Under the pieces are notes generated by a model. That model was not told where the DNA came from. It was given only the letters and a program-made list of their open reading frames with translations, and did not search any database. The position numbers and the translations under genes are program-made. A stretch of DNA of 64,000 bases from Bacillota bacterium (GTDB lineage Bacteria; Bacillota; UBA994). Positions 43,245-55,397 of this stretch are shown in pieces; positions within the stretch are counted from its first letter, which is position 1; the number at the start of each line of letters is the position of its first letter. Location of the stretch: NCBI GenBank assembly GCA_018333655.1, contig JAGXTJ010000044.1:123755-187754 (forward strand). The letters run 5' to 3'.

Positions 43245-43847
43245 GTGATTCTCATGCATTATGGAGTAGCACTCATTGTGGCGTACTTGGTAGGGGCCTT
43301 TCCTACCGCCTATGTCGTAGGCAAGACGCGCAATATCGACATTACCCGCCACGGTAGCGGCAATGTGGGCGGTACGAACGCCTTGCGCGTCATGGGCGTG
43401 GGCCCGGGGGTTACTGTTGCCTTGTGTGATTTTCTTAAGGCTGCTGTGCCCACCTATCTGGCGACGCAAGTAGCAGACATAGCCTTGTGGCAAGTGCTGA
43501 CCATTGCCGCGGCCACGGTTATCGGCCATAATTGGTCGGTCTACATTGGCTTTAGAGGGGGTAAAGGCATTGCCTGCACTATAGGTGTCAGTGCCATTTT
43601 GTACACCCCGGTGCTACTGGCCTCCCTTGCGGTGGCCGCCTTGGTCATGTATTTAACCCGCTACGTCTCAGTGGGGTCGCTACTCATGACCACTTTGATA
43701 CCGGTAATTTTGTTCCTGTGGCGCTTTGACGCACCCTACATTGTATTCGCACTGTTTATTATGGTGTTAGCCTTTTACCGCCACAGAAGTAACATCGTCC
43801 GACTAATGCAAGGCACCGAAAACAAGCTCGGCAAGAGCAAAAAATAA
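43245..43847 (+). CDS. plsY: Glycerol-3-phosphate acyltransferase PlsY
   Basis: PlsY transfers the acyl group of acyl-phosphate to sn-glycerol-3-phosphate, the first step of phospholipid synthesis. Polytopic membrane protein (200 residues, five to six hydrophobic segments) with the three family motifs: HGSGNVGGTNALR, GHNWSVYIGFRGGKG and, near the C-terminus, YRHRSNIVRL. GTG 43245 or ATG 43254 may start. The gene is usually between der and gpsA in relatives; here it stands alone, followed by a terminator and tRNA-Trp on the other strand. Confidence 0.94.
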   Translation: MILMHYGVALIVAYLVGAFPTAYVVGKTRNIDITRHGSGNVGGTNALRVMGVGPGVTVALCDFLKAAVPTYLATQVADIALWQVLTIAAATVIGHNWSVYIGFRGGKGIACTIGVSAILYTPVLLASLAVAALVMYLTRYVSVGSLLMTTLIPVILFLWRFDAPYIVFALFIMVLAFYRHRSNIVRLMQGTENKLGKSKK

Positions 43848-43852
43848 AAAAA

Positions 43853-43885
43853 GCACTGCTCCCAAGAGCAGTGCCGTTTCTTTTT
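43853..43885 (+). terminator. Terminator after plsY
   Basis: A 9-bp stem (GCACTGCTC 43853-43861 with GAGCAGTGC 43866-43874) with a 4-nt loop is followed by CGTTTCTTTTT. With the A run before it, it could also stop tRNA-Trp transcription from the other side. Confidence 0.85.
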
Positions 43886-43887
43886 GG

Positions 43888-43963
43888 TGGCAGGGGCAGA
43901 GGGACTCGAACCCACAACCAACGGTTTTGGAGACCGCTACTCTACCAATTGAGCTATACCCCT
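43888..43963 (-). tRNA. tRNA-Trp (anticodon CCA)
   Basis: Acceptor AGGGGTA/TGCCCCT, D arm TAGCTCAATTGGTAGAGTA, anticodon loop CTCCAAA (anticodon CCA) on a CGGT/ACCG stem, T arm GTGGGTTCGAGTCCCTC, discriminator G and encoded CCA; 76 nt. Confidence 0.95.
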
Positions 43964-43980
43964 ATGCGAAAACCTACTTC

Positions 43981-44009
43981 ATTATACAAGAGCAGAGCAC
44001 CTTGGTCAA
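43981..44009 (-). promoter_or_regulatory. tRNA-Trp promoter
   Basis: On the minus strand TTGACC (44009-44004), a 17-bp spacer and a perfect TATAAT (43986-43981), 17 bp before the tRNA. Confidence 0.82.
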
Positions 44010-44084
44010 GTGATTGCCGGCGGCTCCGTGCACTGAGAAGTGATTATCGCAATACTCTTTCATTTACAAATACCTACAAAGGCG

Positions 44085-44113
44085 TTGAGATAGGGAGCTA
44101 GGACTGATAAAAT
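44085..44113 (+). promoter_or_regulatory. ilvE promoter
   Basis: TTGAGA (44085-44090), a 17-bp spacer and TAAAAT (44108-44113). Transcription would start near 44120, which leaves almost no leader for an ATG at 44125 but about 35 nt for the CTG at 44155. Confidence 0.7.
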
Positions 44114-44154
44114 CATGATGCGGCATGGCACCAACAAGCAAAGGGGGAGTCTAC

Positions 44155-45033
44155 CTGAGCAACATTATCTATCTCGATGGACAATTCGTATCAAAAGAAG
44201 AAGCCAAGATCTCAGTCTACGACCACGGTTTACTCTACGGCGATGGCATCTTTGAGGGTCTGCGCGTCTACAATGGGCGCATTTTCAAACTTGAAGAACA
44301 TATCGAGCGCCTCTATGAGTCCGCAAAATCCATCATGCTCCACATTCCCATGTCCATGTCGGAAATGATTGAGGCCCATGCCGAAACAGTCAAGCGAAAC
44401 GGTTTGCGCGATGTCTACATTCGTACCCTTGTCACTCGCGGTGTTGGGAGTCTCGGTATCGATCCGCGCTCATGTCCTAGAGCAAGCGTCATTATAATTG
44501 TTGATAAAATTTCTTTATACCCAGCCGAGCTCTATGAAAAGGGGATTGATGTCGTCACTGTCGCCACCCGTCGTCCCGCCGTGGATGTGCTTAGCCCCCG
44601 CGTGAAGTCACTAAACTATCTCAACAATGTTATGGCCAAAATAGAGGTAGCAAGGGCGGGTGCCTTTGGTGGCATTATGCTCAACAATGAGGGCTTTGTA
44701 ACAGAGGGAACAGCCGACAATATTTTTATCGTCAAAAAAGGGGTGCTCTACACTCCGCCGAGCCATGTGGGTATACTGCAAGGCATTACCCGCGACACAA
44801 TTATGGAGATGGCCCGCGAGGCAGGCTACACTGTAGCGGAGCAAGTCTTTACGCGACATGATGTTTACATTGCCGATGAAGTGTTTTTCACCGGCAGCGG
44901 CGCTGAGGTCATTCCGGTGGTCAACTGCGACGGCCGCGCCATAGGTGACGGCACTCCGGGGATAGTGACTCGCCACTTCATTCAAGCCTACCGCCAGCTG
45001 GTTAATTCAACTGGATACCAAGTACTTGCCTAG
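44155..45033 (+). CDS. ilvE: Branched-chain amino acid aminotransferase
   Basis: Fold-type IV PLP aminotransferase interconverting branched-chain amino acids and 2-oxo acids. Blocks: IIYLDGQFVSKEEAKISVYDHGLLYGDGIFEGLR, RTLVTRG, the PLP lysine in PRVKSLNYLNNVMAK, NNEGFVTEGTADNIF and VFFTGSGAEVIPV. Relatives start with M-S-N-x-I-Y-L-D-G, which here corresponds to a CTG codon at 44155 with AGGGGGAG 5 nt upstream. The in-frame ATG at 44125 lies about 5 nt from the predicted transcription start, has no ribosome binding site and adds ten residues. Either start gives a complete enzyme. Confidence 0.93.
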   Translation: MSNIIYLDGQFVSKEEAKISVYDHGLLYGDGIFEGLRVYNGRIFKLEEHIERLYESAKSIMLHIPMSMSEMIEAHAETVKRNGLRDVYIRTLVTRGVGSLGIDPRSCPRASVIIIVDKISLYPAELYEKGIDVVTVATRRPAVDVLSPRVKSLNYLNNVMAKIEVARAGAFGGIMLNNEGFVTEGTADNIFIVKKGVLYTPPSHVGILQGITRDTIMEMAREAGYTVAEQVFTRHDVYIADEVFFTGSGAEVIPVVNCDGRAIGDGTPGIVTRHFIQAYRQLVNSTGYQVLA

Positions 45034-45078
45034 CACGCTGAGAAAGTAAGCCAATCTTAGTGCGCCGGAAAATAAGCC

Positions 45079-45112
45079 AAAAAGTAACCGTCACTGCGCG
45101 GTTACTTTTTAA
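45079..45112 (+). terminator. Terminator after ilvE
   Basis: A perfect 12-bp stem (AAAAAGTAACCG 45079-45090 with CGGTTACTTTTT 45099-45110) ends in a T run. Confidence 0.85.
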
Positions 45113-45178
45113 TTTCACGGTAATCAGGCTCTCTCCGTTCTAGTTAACATAATATACATTATACGACACAACGTAAAG

Positions 45179-45212
45179 GCGATGGAGGAGCCGCCTTAGG
45201 CTCCTCCATCGC
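45179..45212 (-). terminator. Terminator after nifJ
   Basis: A perfect 14-bp G+C-rich stem (45179-45192 with 45199-45212) with a 6-nt loop lies 7 nt after the nifJ stop on the minus strand. The T tract is weak (CTTTAC). The bases 45113-45178 show nothing else. Confidence 0.75.
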
Positions 45213-45218
45213 TATCAC

Positions 45219-48975
<3,757 letters not shown>

Positions 48976-48984
48976 CCAAAGTAA

Positions 48985-51435
48985 TTAGCCTATAACAATA
49001 TTTACTAAGCTACCTTTCACGACAATTACTTTACGCACTGTAGCCCCCGTGAGAAACGGCAAAACCTTCTCCGCTTGCATAGCCATGGCCTTGACGGTCT
49101 CCTCATCAGCATCGCTCGGTACCTCTACTTTGTCGCGGAGACGGCCATTAACTTGCACCGCCAGCTCCACAACTTCCCTGACTAAGGCCGAGGGGTCACA
49201 TTGCGGCCAGGGCTCGTTGTGAACCGATGTTACATGCCCTAAATCTGCCCAGAGCTCTTCTGCCAAGTGTGGGGCAAATGGGGCGAGCAAGCGCACAAAA
49301 GTCCCTACCACCTCGCGCACGAAAGTGGCATTGTGAGTAGGCGCCTCGGCGTCATAGCGATATAGTGCGTTCGTTAACTCCATGAGGCGTGAAACGCAGG
49401 TGTTAAAGCCGAAATCAACGACATCATTGGTTATGCCTTGAATAGCGCGGTGTAAGGCGTAATTTAGTTCTTTTTCATGCCTGCCTAGGGGCTGCGATTT
49501 AGAACCTTGGTACTCCCCCGCCCTTTCGACGACTCGCTCCACCCTCTCCACATAACGGGTTATGGCCTTGATGCCATTGTCGTCCCAGGGACCACCTTCA
49601 AGGTAGTTAAAGCCGAAAAGCAGGTACAACCTAAAGACATCACCACCGAACTTCTCAATATATGGATCCGGAGAAACCACGTTGCCCTTAGATTTACTCA
49701 TTTTTTCTCCATCAGCTCCGAGTATGATACCCTGGTGCACCAGAGATTTAAAGGGCTCGGTAAAGCTCACATAGCCCATGTCCTTAAGTGCCATGACGAT
49801 GAATCGAGCATAGAGCAGATGCATTACGGCATGCTCAGGGCCGCCCACGTACATGTCGACAGGGAGCATTTTGTTAATCCACAGAGGGTTCCACGCTTCG
49901 TTTTCGTTATTGTTGTCGGGATAACGTAGGAAGTACCAAGACGAGTCGACAAAGGTGTCCAAGGTATCGGTTTCTCTTTTTGCTTTTTCGCCGCACTTAG
50001 GACATGTCGTGCTCCAGAACTCCTCAGATTTCGCCAGAGGAGATTGCCCGTCAGGTGAAAAATCTACGTCATATGGTAGCAAAACCGGCAACTCGCTGGT
50101 TGGGACCGGCACGGTGCCACAGCACTCACAGTAGACTATCGGTATGGGCGCACCCCAGTACCTTTGACGGGAGACAAGCCAGTCTCGCAAGCGATAGGTC
50201 GTGGTATGGCGGGCTTTACTCCCCTGCGCCTGCAACGCATCGACAATTGTCTGGCGCGCGACTTCCGAAGTTAACCCTGTGAAAATGCCGCTATTGACCA
50301 AGATACCGTCGTCGACAAAAGGTAGCTCCTCCTCGGTGTGCGAAGTCGGTCCACTGATGACTCGCCTAATCGGCAAACCAAAGGCCCTGGCGAAGTCATA
50401 GTCTCTGGTATCGTGTCCTGGCACTGCCATCACGGCACCAGTGCCATAGCTAGCGAGCACATAGTCGGCCGTCCATACGGCAAGGCGCTCTGCCGTCACG
50501 GGGTGCAGCACATAGGCGCCAGTAAAGAAGCCGGTCTTATCCTTGGTGGTGGAGAGGCGATCTATTTCACTCTGTTTCTTGGTCATTTCCTGATAGTTCA
50601 CTACTTCCGCCAGGCAATCAGCAGTGGTGATTTTGTCGAGAAGTGGGTGCTCTGGGGCGATCACAACATAAGTACAACCGAGCAAAGTGTCCGCGCGGGT
50701 GGTAAAAACCTCTACTGCCTCACCGCTATTCTCTAAATTAAAGACGAGGGTAGCACCATGGCTCTTACCGATCCAGTTTCTTTGCATCGCCTTCGTTTTA
50801 TCGGGCCAGTTAATGTGTGCATGACCTGCTAAGAGCTCTTCGGCATAGGCCGTGATCTTAAAGAACCACTGCGTCAGGTTTCTCTTAGTAACCTCCATGC
50901 TGCAACGCTCACATACACCATGCTCCACCTGCTCATTAGCCAAAGAGGTATTGCAACTAGGACACCAATTGACCGGCGCTTCCTTGCGGTACGCTAGCCC
51001 ATGCTCGAAGAGTTTAAGAAACAACCATTGCGTCCACTTGTAGTAGCTAGGGTCGCAAGTAACTACCTCGTAGTCCCAGTCAAAAGAGGCTCCCATGGCG
51101 CGTAGCTGCCGCCGCATGGTATCGATGTTGCTCATAGTCGAGTCTTTTGGGTGTATACCCGTTTTAATGGCATAATTCTCAGCGGGCAAACCAAAGGCGT
51201 CAAAGCCCATGGGATGAAAAACTTCATGTCCTTGCATGCGTTTTACTCTCGCCCAAGAATCGGTTAGGCCAAAGTTCCACCAATGCCCCACATGCAACTT
51301 GGCTCCAGAGGGGTACGAGAACATCTCTAGGCAGTAGAGCTTCTTCTCAACCTTGCTGGGGTTAAACTTGTAGAGGTCGTTTTCATGCCACAAGGCTTGC
51401 CACTTGATGTCCGTGTGCTTACCGTACTTTGCCAT
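48985..51435 (-). CDS. leuS: Leucyl-tRNA synthetase
   Basis: Class Ia synthetase of 816 residues. The HIGH signature is HVGH near residue 49 (SYPSGAKLHVGHWWNFGLTD), the zinc-binding pairs CPSC and CERC lie near residue 150, the editing (CP1) domain holds the T-rich VFTTRADTLLG and GTGAVMAVPGHDTRDYDFA, and KMSKSKGNVV is near residue 570. The anticodon-binding and C-terminal domains follow, so the enzyme is complete with editing capacity. ATG 51435 has AAGGAG 9 nt upstream; an ATG at 51444 sits on that site. Expression is controlled by a T-box leader. Confidence 0.96.
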   Translation of the reverse strand: MAKYGKHTDIKWQALWHENDLYKFNPSKVEKKLYCLEMFSYPSGAKLHVGHWWNFGLTDSWARVKRMQGHEVFHPMGFDAFGLPAENYAIKTGIHPKDSTMSNIDTMRRQLRAMGASFDWDYEVVTCDPSYYKWTQWLFLKLFEHGLAYRKEAPVNWCPSCNTSLANEQVEHGVCERCSMEVTKRNLTQWFFKITAYAEELLAGHAHINWPDKTKAMQRNWIGKSHGATLVFNLENSGEAVEVFTTRADTLLGCTYVVIAPEHPLLDKITTADCLAEVVNYQEMTKKQSEIDRLSTTKDKTGFFTGAYVLHPVTAERLAVWTADYVLASYGTGAVMAVPGHDTRDYDFARAFGLPIRRVISGPTSHTEEELPFVDDGILVNSGIFTGLTSEVARQTIVDALQAQGSKARHTTTYRLRDWLVSRQRYWGAPIPIVYCECCGTVPVPTSELPVLLPYDVDFSPDGQSPLAKSEEFWSTTCPKCGEKAKRETDTLDTFVDSSWYFLRYPDNNNENEAWNPLWINKMLPVDMYVGGPEHAVMHLLYARFIVMALKDMGYVSFTEPFKSLVHQGIILGADGEKMSKSKGNVVSPDPYIEKFGGDVFRLYLLFGFNYLEGGPWDDNGIKAITRYVERVERVVERAGEYQGSKSQPLGRHEKELNYALHRAIQGITNDVVDFGFNTCVSRLMELTNALYRYDAEAPTHNATFVREVVGTFVRLLAPFAPHLAEELWADLGHVTSVHNEPWPQCDPSALVREVVELAVQVNGRLRDKVEVPSDADEETVKAMAMQAEKVLPFLTGATVRKVIVVKGSLVNIVIG

Positions 51436-51450
51436 GGTTCGCATCTCCTT

Positions 51451-51668
51451 TTCCTATAAAAAATAAGGCCTTTCATCTCAGCTAAGAGACGAAAGGCCTT
51501 GCTTCCGCGGTACCACTCTAATTGACGCCGAAGCGTCCACTCGTAGCAGGTAACGGTGCTACCCGGTTCCAACTCCAAGGTGAGAGGTAGGACGGAGCGC
51601 AACTGTCTCGCACCAGACGACAGCTCTCTTGTGCACTGCACACCCCACGATTCCTTATCACCGTTGTT
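51451..51668 (-). promoter_or_regulatory. T-box riboswitch (Leu) of leuS
   Basis: The leader carries the T-box signature AGTGGTACCGCGGAAGC (around 51521-51505) and, upstream, a stem I with the CTGGTGCGAGACAG-type apical part and a specifier region CCTCTCACC in which CTC (Leu) is the specifier codon. The terminator stem pairs 51500-51486 with 51479-51465 and is followed by TATTTTTTA. Uncharged tRNA-Leu would stabilise the antiterminator and allow leuS transcription. Confidence 0.93.
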
Positions 51669-51674
51669 GTTAGA

Positions 51675-51703
51675 ATACTAGCATGCCCTGCTGCCCATGT
51701 CAA
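51675..51703 (-). promoter_or_regulatory. leuS promoter
   Basis: On the minus strand a perfect TTGACA (51703-51698), a 17-bp spacer and TAGTAT (51680-51675), directly before the T-box leader. The -35 region is 5 nt from the stop codon of the ferredoxin gene upstream. Confidence 0.85.
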
Positions 51704-51707
51704 CTCG

Positions 51708-51902
51708 CTAATTGTTGTCGAGACCGAGGGCGTCCTTAGGACAGGCCACGACACAAAGTCCGCAGCCCTTGCAGCGAGCGTCATTGACTAGAACCTTTTT
51801 CGACTCAGGAAGAAAGGCGATAACATTAGCTTCTGGGCAAACAAAAATACACATTTTGCATCCGATGCACTTCTCTTTATCTAGCTTAACAGCCACATAC
51901 AT
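51708..51902 (-). CDS. 2-oxoacid:ferredoxin oxidoreductase, ferredoxin-like delta subunit
   Basis: 64-residue dicluster ferredoxin with CIGCKMCIFVCPEAN and CKGCGLCVVACPKDA, each giving a 4Fe-4S cluster. It is the electron-transfer subunit of the oxidoreductase encoded just upstream. GGAGG lies 9 nt before ATG 51902, and it is the last gene of the operon, 17 nt after the gamma subunit gene. Confidence 0.92.
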   Translation of the reverse strand: MYVAVKLDKEKCIGCKMCIFVCPEANVIAFLPESKKVLVNDARCKGCGLCVVACPKDALGLDNN

Positions 51903-51919
51903 AGTGTTACGGCCTCCTT

Positions 51920-52606
51920 TTAGACGCTAACTGCGCTGGGAATCATAAACTCATATACGGCGCTTCCGCCTCGTTCGACGATTTCCATGTTCTTTTCCAC
52001 CAATTGCTCTAGCTTGCCGAACTTGCTCTTTACCACATCATCTAGAGCTGCGGTAGTAGCCGAGGCGACAAATTTGCCGCCACCAAAACGCTCAGCAATA
52101 GAATCTCTAACGGCAGTTACGGTCACTAGATCAGGTGCGATGGCCATTAATCCACCTAGCATGGCGATGTTAGTCGACAGTTCAGTGCCGGCAACCTCTA
52201 AGGCTACTTTGGTAGCAGGTACGTAGAACACCCGAGCATTGAGCTCCACTAACTTGGCAATTTCTTCTTCGCTGAGCGGCAGAATTTCGTCAGAATTAAT
52301 GAGCATGATACCGCCTGGCTGCAGTCCGTCAAAGAACGGCATGGTGTAACACTTGCCCATGGTAATGACGTGGGGGTGGAAAACCATAATGATGTTAGGG
52401 AATAACACTTCGCCTCGTTCATGTATGGCACCGTCTGAGATGCGCACATAACTCTCTGCAGGGGCTAAACGCTTTTCCGCGCCGAAGAAGGGATTGACGA
52501 TACTTGTTAAGCCGTCTCGCGTCGCGGCAGCGCCCAAAATATGAGCCGCCGTCACAACACCTTGTCCACCCAAGCCGGACATGCGAAGATTTACTTTCTT
52601 TGCCAC
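51920..52606 (-). CDS. 2-oxoacid:ferredoxin oxidoreductase, gamma subunit
   Basis: 228-residue gamma subunit (POR family). It begins with the CoA-proximal motif VNLRMSGLGGQGVVTAAHILG and includes NPFFGAEKRLAPAESYVRIS. With the alpha, beta and delta genes it makes a KorABCD/VorABCD-type enzyme; the usual substrates are 2-oxoglutarate, branched-chain 2-oxo acids or aryl pyruvates, and the sequence alone does not fix which. Start is GTG 52606, sharing one base with the beta stop; GGGGGGAG is upstream. Confidence 0.9.
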   Translation of the reverse strand: MAKKVNLRMSGLGGQGVVTAAHILGAAATRDGLTSIVNPFFGAEKRLAPAESYVRISDGAIHERGEVLFPNIIMVFHPHVITMGKCYTMPFFDGLQPGGIMLINSDEILPLSEEEIAKLVELNARVFYVPATKVALEVAGTELSTNIAMLGGLMAIAPDLVTVTAVRDSIAERFGGGKFVASATTAALDDVVKSKFGKLEQLVEKNMEIVERGGSAVYEFMIPSAVSV

Positions 52607-53463
52607 TACTTGCTCCCCCCTTCGAGCTTGTCTAGCATCTCTTGGGCCGCGGGAGTGATATATTCCCGTTGCTTAAATACGCCGTCCTTCTCAAGCTTCT
52701 TGATGCGCGAGATGGTGTCATTATTCTTGAACTTGTAGTTAGTGGGGCAAGGCGTTAGCACTTGAACGTAGGTGGGGCCCACCTCGCGCGCTAAAATGAT
52801 CGCCCGACGAATCATTTTCTCCATTTTGCGAGGTTGCGATGGCGAACATACAGCCACATAGACGCAACCTGCTTCTCTAGCAAGCTCCGGCATCGAAATC
52901 TTGGGGAAATTTTTCCCCTTAGGCGCCATGTAGAGTACCGCGCCTTCTTGGGACATACCGCTCTCTTGACCACCGGTATTGGCGTAGGCTTCATTATCTA
53001 GCATGATGGTGGTGATGTTCTCGCGGCGGAACCAAGAGTGCATGACCATGTCGAGACCAATGTCGGCAGTCGCACCATCTCCAGCGACAACCACAACATC
53101 TTTAACTTTGTCGGGAAAACGCAGTTTCAGGGCGCGCTTTAGTCCAGAGGCAACCGAGTTCTGGTTGCCAAACAAGGAGTGAATGTTTTGCACTGCGGCC
53201 TGTGGGAACACAAGCGAGCTACAGCCAGTTGAGCCTACCACAATTGTGTCCTCGGGAGCCGGCAAAGAGGCCAGAAAAATACGCAGCGCTAGGGCTAAAC
53301 CACAGCCAGCACATAGGGGATGCTCTTCCAGGAGCTCTTTAAATGTGCCAAGTTCAGCGACGCCCACATCTCTGCCATAAGGACCGTTAGCGATTAGTTC
53401 CCGGTACTCAGCCGGGATGATATCGGCAAAAGCCGGGGACATAGTTAGGATCTTCTTAGTCAT
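52606..53463 (-). CDS. 2-oxoacid:ferredoxin oxidoreductase, beta subunit
   Basis: 285-residue TPP-binding subunit. It has HPLCAGCGLALALRIFL (cluster-associated Cys pair), VVGSTGCSSLVFPQ, the TPP/Mg motif VVVAGDGATADIGLDM followed by LDNEAYANTGGQESG, and EVGPTYVQVLTPCP. ATG 53463 has GGAGG 9 nt upstream and overlaps the alpha stop (ATGA). Confidence 0.92.
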   Translation of the reverse strand: MTKKILTMSPAFADIIPAEYRELIANGPYGRDVGVAELGTFKELLEEHPLCAGCGLALALRIFLASLPAPEDTIVVGSTGCSSLVFPQAAVQNIHSLFGNQNSVASGLKRALKLRFPDKVKDVVVVAGDGATADIGLDMVMHSWFRRENITTIMLDNEAYANTGGQESGMSQEGAVLYMAPKGKNFPKISMPELAREAGCVYVAVCSPSQPRKMEKMIRRAIILAREVGPTYVQVLTPCPTNYKFKNNDTISRIKKLEKDGVFKQREYITPAAQEMLDKLEGGSK

Positions 53464-54596
53464 GCCCAGCACCTCCTGATTTCTGCCAAAATGCTCTGTG
53501 CTGGCATAGTCATCCCACCGTAAACGCGGGGGGCACCGATCACTTTGGCGTTGTCATCGATAATCGACTTAATCTCGCGTGCGAGCCAGCCAACGCGGTT
53601 AAATTCCGGCACGATAACAGCCTTAGCTTTCTTGGTTAAGGTGCGGATTTCTTCCGTGGGGAAGGGTCTAACACATTTTACTTTAATCAAGCCAACGCTA
53701 AGACCCTCTTGCTTGGCCAACTGTATGGCCTCGCGAGAGATGGAGACAGCTGTACCCGAAGTAACGATCAAAACGTCAGCATCGGCATTTTCAACCTCTA
53801 CCAAGCCACCGAGGTAGTTGGAAATAGAGGGACGGGCACGCTCTGCGGCAGCCATAACTTCTTGCTGCCATGAAGCGTGAGCGGCGTAGCTAACGAAATT
53901 ACTCTTCATGACAAAGGGATCACGCATTTGACGGAAGGGCACGTTCTCCATGTCCATTACCGGCACGGGAGCGCTGTATGGGTTGTAAGGTGGTAACTTC
54001 ATGTCTACTGGGGCGACTTCTATCGTTTCACGCGTATGCGTGACGAAGAAGCCGTCGGCAAAAACGCCTACCGGAATATGAACCTCAGTCTGTTCAGCTA
54101 TAGGGAAGGCTTTAAGGAGAAAATCATGCAGGTCTTGTGCATTCTCAGCGTGTAGCATGATAATGCCGGTATCTAGTAAGTAGGACATTTCAATGGTGTC
54201 AGGCTGAATAGTCAAAGGAGAATTGACCCCACGGGTCATAAAGGCACACACGATCGGTAGCCTAGCACCTGACCAGGTGGAGAACAACTCGAAAGCACGC
54301 AGCGTACCCGGGCCACCCGTAGCTGTGAAAACACGCACGCCACCCATCGCAGCGCCAGCCACGGCTGACATTACGGCAAACTCGTTCTCGCCGCGGAAAT
54401 ACTCACGGATGTAACCTTCTTTGTAGATGTCCCCTACTAGGTGCATGCTCTCGGACTGAGGAGTGATCGGGTACGAGATAGCCATATCCACATTCGCACG
54501 CTTAATAGCTTCCCTGACGGCCTCACTTCCGGTGATAAACACAGGTTCGCGTTTGGCCTCGAAAAAGAGATGTTCCGGACTAACTACCCTCTGCAA
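53460..54596 (-). CDS. 2-oxoacid:ferredoxin oxidoreductase, alpha subunit
   Basis: 378-residue alpha subunit with the POR_N domain (FITGSEAVREAIKRANVDMAISYPITPQSES), ENEFAVMSAVAGAAMGGVRVFTATGGPGT and a C-terminal transketolase-like domain (TEEIRTLTKKAKAVIVPEFNRVG). Start is TTG 54596, one base after the stop of the upstream gene, with AAGGGGG close by; an in-frame upstream start at 54641 would lie inside that gene. Second 2-oxoacid oxidoreductase in the window besides NifJ. Confidence 0.9.
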   Translation of the reverse strand: MQRVVSPEHLFFEAKREPVFITGSEAVREAIKRANVDMAISYPITPQSESMHLVGDIYKEGYIREYFRGENEFAVMSAVAGAAMGGVRVFTATGGPGTLRAFELFSTWSGARLPIVCAFMTRGVNSPLTIQPDTIEMSYLLDTGIIMLHAENAQDLHDFLLKAFPIAEQTEVHIPVGVFADGFFVTHTRETIEVAPVDMKLPPYNPYSAPVPVMDMENVPFRQMRDPFVMKSNFVSYAAHASWQQEVMAAAERARPSISNYLGGLVEVENADADVLIVTSGTAVSISREAIQLAKQEGLSVGLIKVKCVRPFPTEEIRTLTKKAKAVIVPEFNRVGWLAREIKSIIDDNAKVIGAPRVYGGMTMPAQSILAEIRRCWA

Positions 54597-54597
54597 A

Positions 54598-55188
54598 CTA
54601 CTTACCCCCTTCGGCCATCTGCCGTTTCTTCTCCTTAACAATAACCGTCAACTCTTGTATTTTGGCTAAGTTGACATCCCGCAGGCTAATCATGGCGTCC
54701 TCGTGCCCCGCTTCGCCGCAGAGAGCGATAGTGTAGCAGCTGGTGCCGCCACGAATAATCTTGAGGGCGACATTGGCATAATGACAGTGCACGCCAACGA
54801 ATACGCATACGTCGATTTTGTTGTGCCAAATAGTTAGGTTAGGATGGTTAGGGTTAATTTCGATGGCGGGATTGATCATGGGGTACTTGGGGCGATAGTC
54901 GGGCATGGGGATTACTCCTGCGCCGACGGCCTCGGCCAGTTCACGCACGGCTTGGGCTCTTTCCGCCACCCCATCTTTCCATGCCCATAATAATAGAGGC
55001 CCTGGGAAGAAGAATGGTCTTTTAGCGGAGAGGAGTTTCTCGGCAATCTTGTGCAGTGCCTCGTTATCAGACACGATTTTGCCTTCTACTAAGGCATCAC
55101 CTTTGCTGGGGAGCTCGACCCCCATCACCGCTGCCGCCGGTGGCAAGTAGCCTTCCGGTCCGGCTAAAACTTGGTACTCTTGAGTCAT
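54598..55188 (-). CDS. CO-dehydrogenase epsilon/CdhB-like protein
   Basis: 196-residue protein that resembles the CO dehydrogenase/acetyl-CoA synthase epsilon subunit (CdhB, PF02552-like, DHS-type Rossmann fold): AEKLLSAKRPFFFPGPLLLW, a middle loop and NLTIWHNKIDVCVFVGVHCHYANVALKIIRGG. No catalytic CODH genes are nearby, so it is unlikely to serve a CODH here; it stands as the first gene of the 2-oxoacid oxidoreductase operon and may be an accessory subunit. AAAGGAGG lies 9 nt before ATG 55188. Confidence 0.7.
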   Translation of the reverse strand: MTQEYQVLAGPEGYLPPAAAVMGVELPSKGDALVEGKIVSDNEALHKIAEKLLSAKRPFFFPGPLLLWAWKDGVAERAQAVRELAEAVGAGVIPMPDYRPKYPMINPAIEINPNHPNLTIWHNKIDVCVFVGVHCHYANVALKIIRGGTSCYTIALCGEAGHEDAMISLRDVNLAKIQELTVIVKEKKRQMAEGGK

Positions 55189-55313
55189 CTAGTACTACCT
55201 CCTTTACTCTCATCCATCACTACATGAGAACTAATGTGGTTGTGCCATGCAATCGTGTTGTCAGAATGCACTCGAAGTAATCATAATTTATTGCCTGATA
55301 TTTGTCTAGATTG

Positions 55314-55340
55314 CTTCGTGAATATTATATCACAAAGAAG
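55314..55340. promoter_or_regulatory. Palindromic element and -10 box of the 2-oxoacid oxidoreductase operon
   Basis: On the minus strand GTGATATAATATTCAC, flanked by CTTC/GAAG, contains a TATAAT -10 box. The half sites TTGTGA and TCACGAA recall Rex sites but are spaced 8 nt instead of 6. No good -35 box was found; the leader of about 120 nt to the first gene shows no clear structure. Confidence 0.45.
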
Positions 55341-55397
55341 TGCCCGCAATTTTGCGGACACCCCAGTAACTGTTATGGAATCTAAGCCAAAGATAGG

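Noticed and set aside
55314..55340. Rex binding site before the 2-oxoacid oxidoreductase operon
   Set aside because: Half sites are similar but 8 nt apart instead of 6, so I list only an unassigned palindrome.
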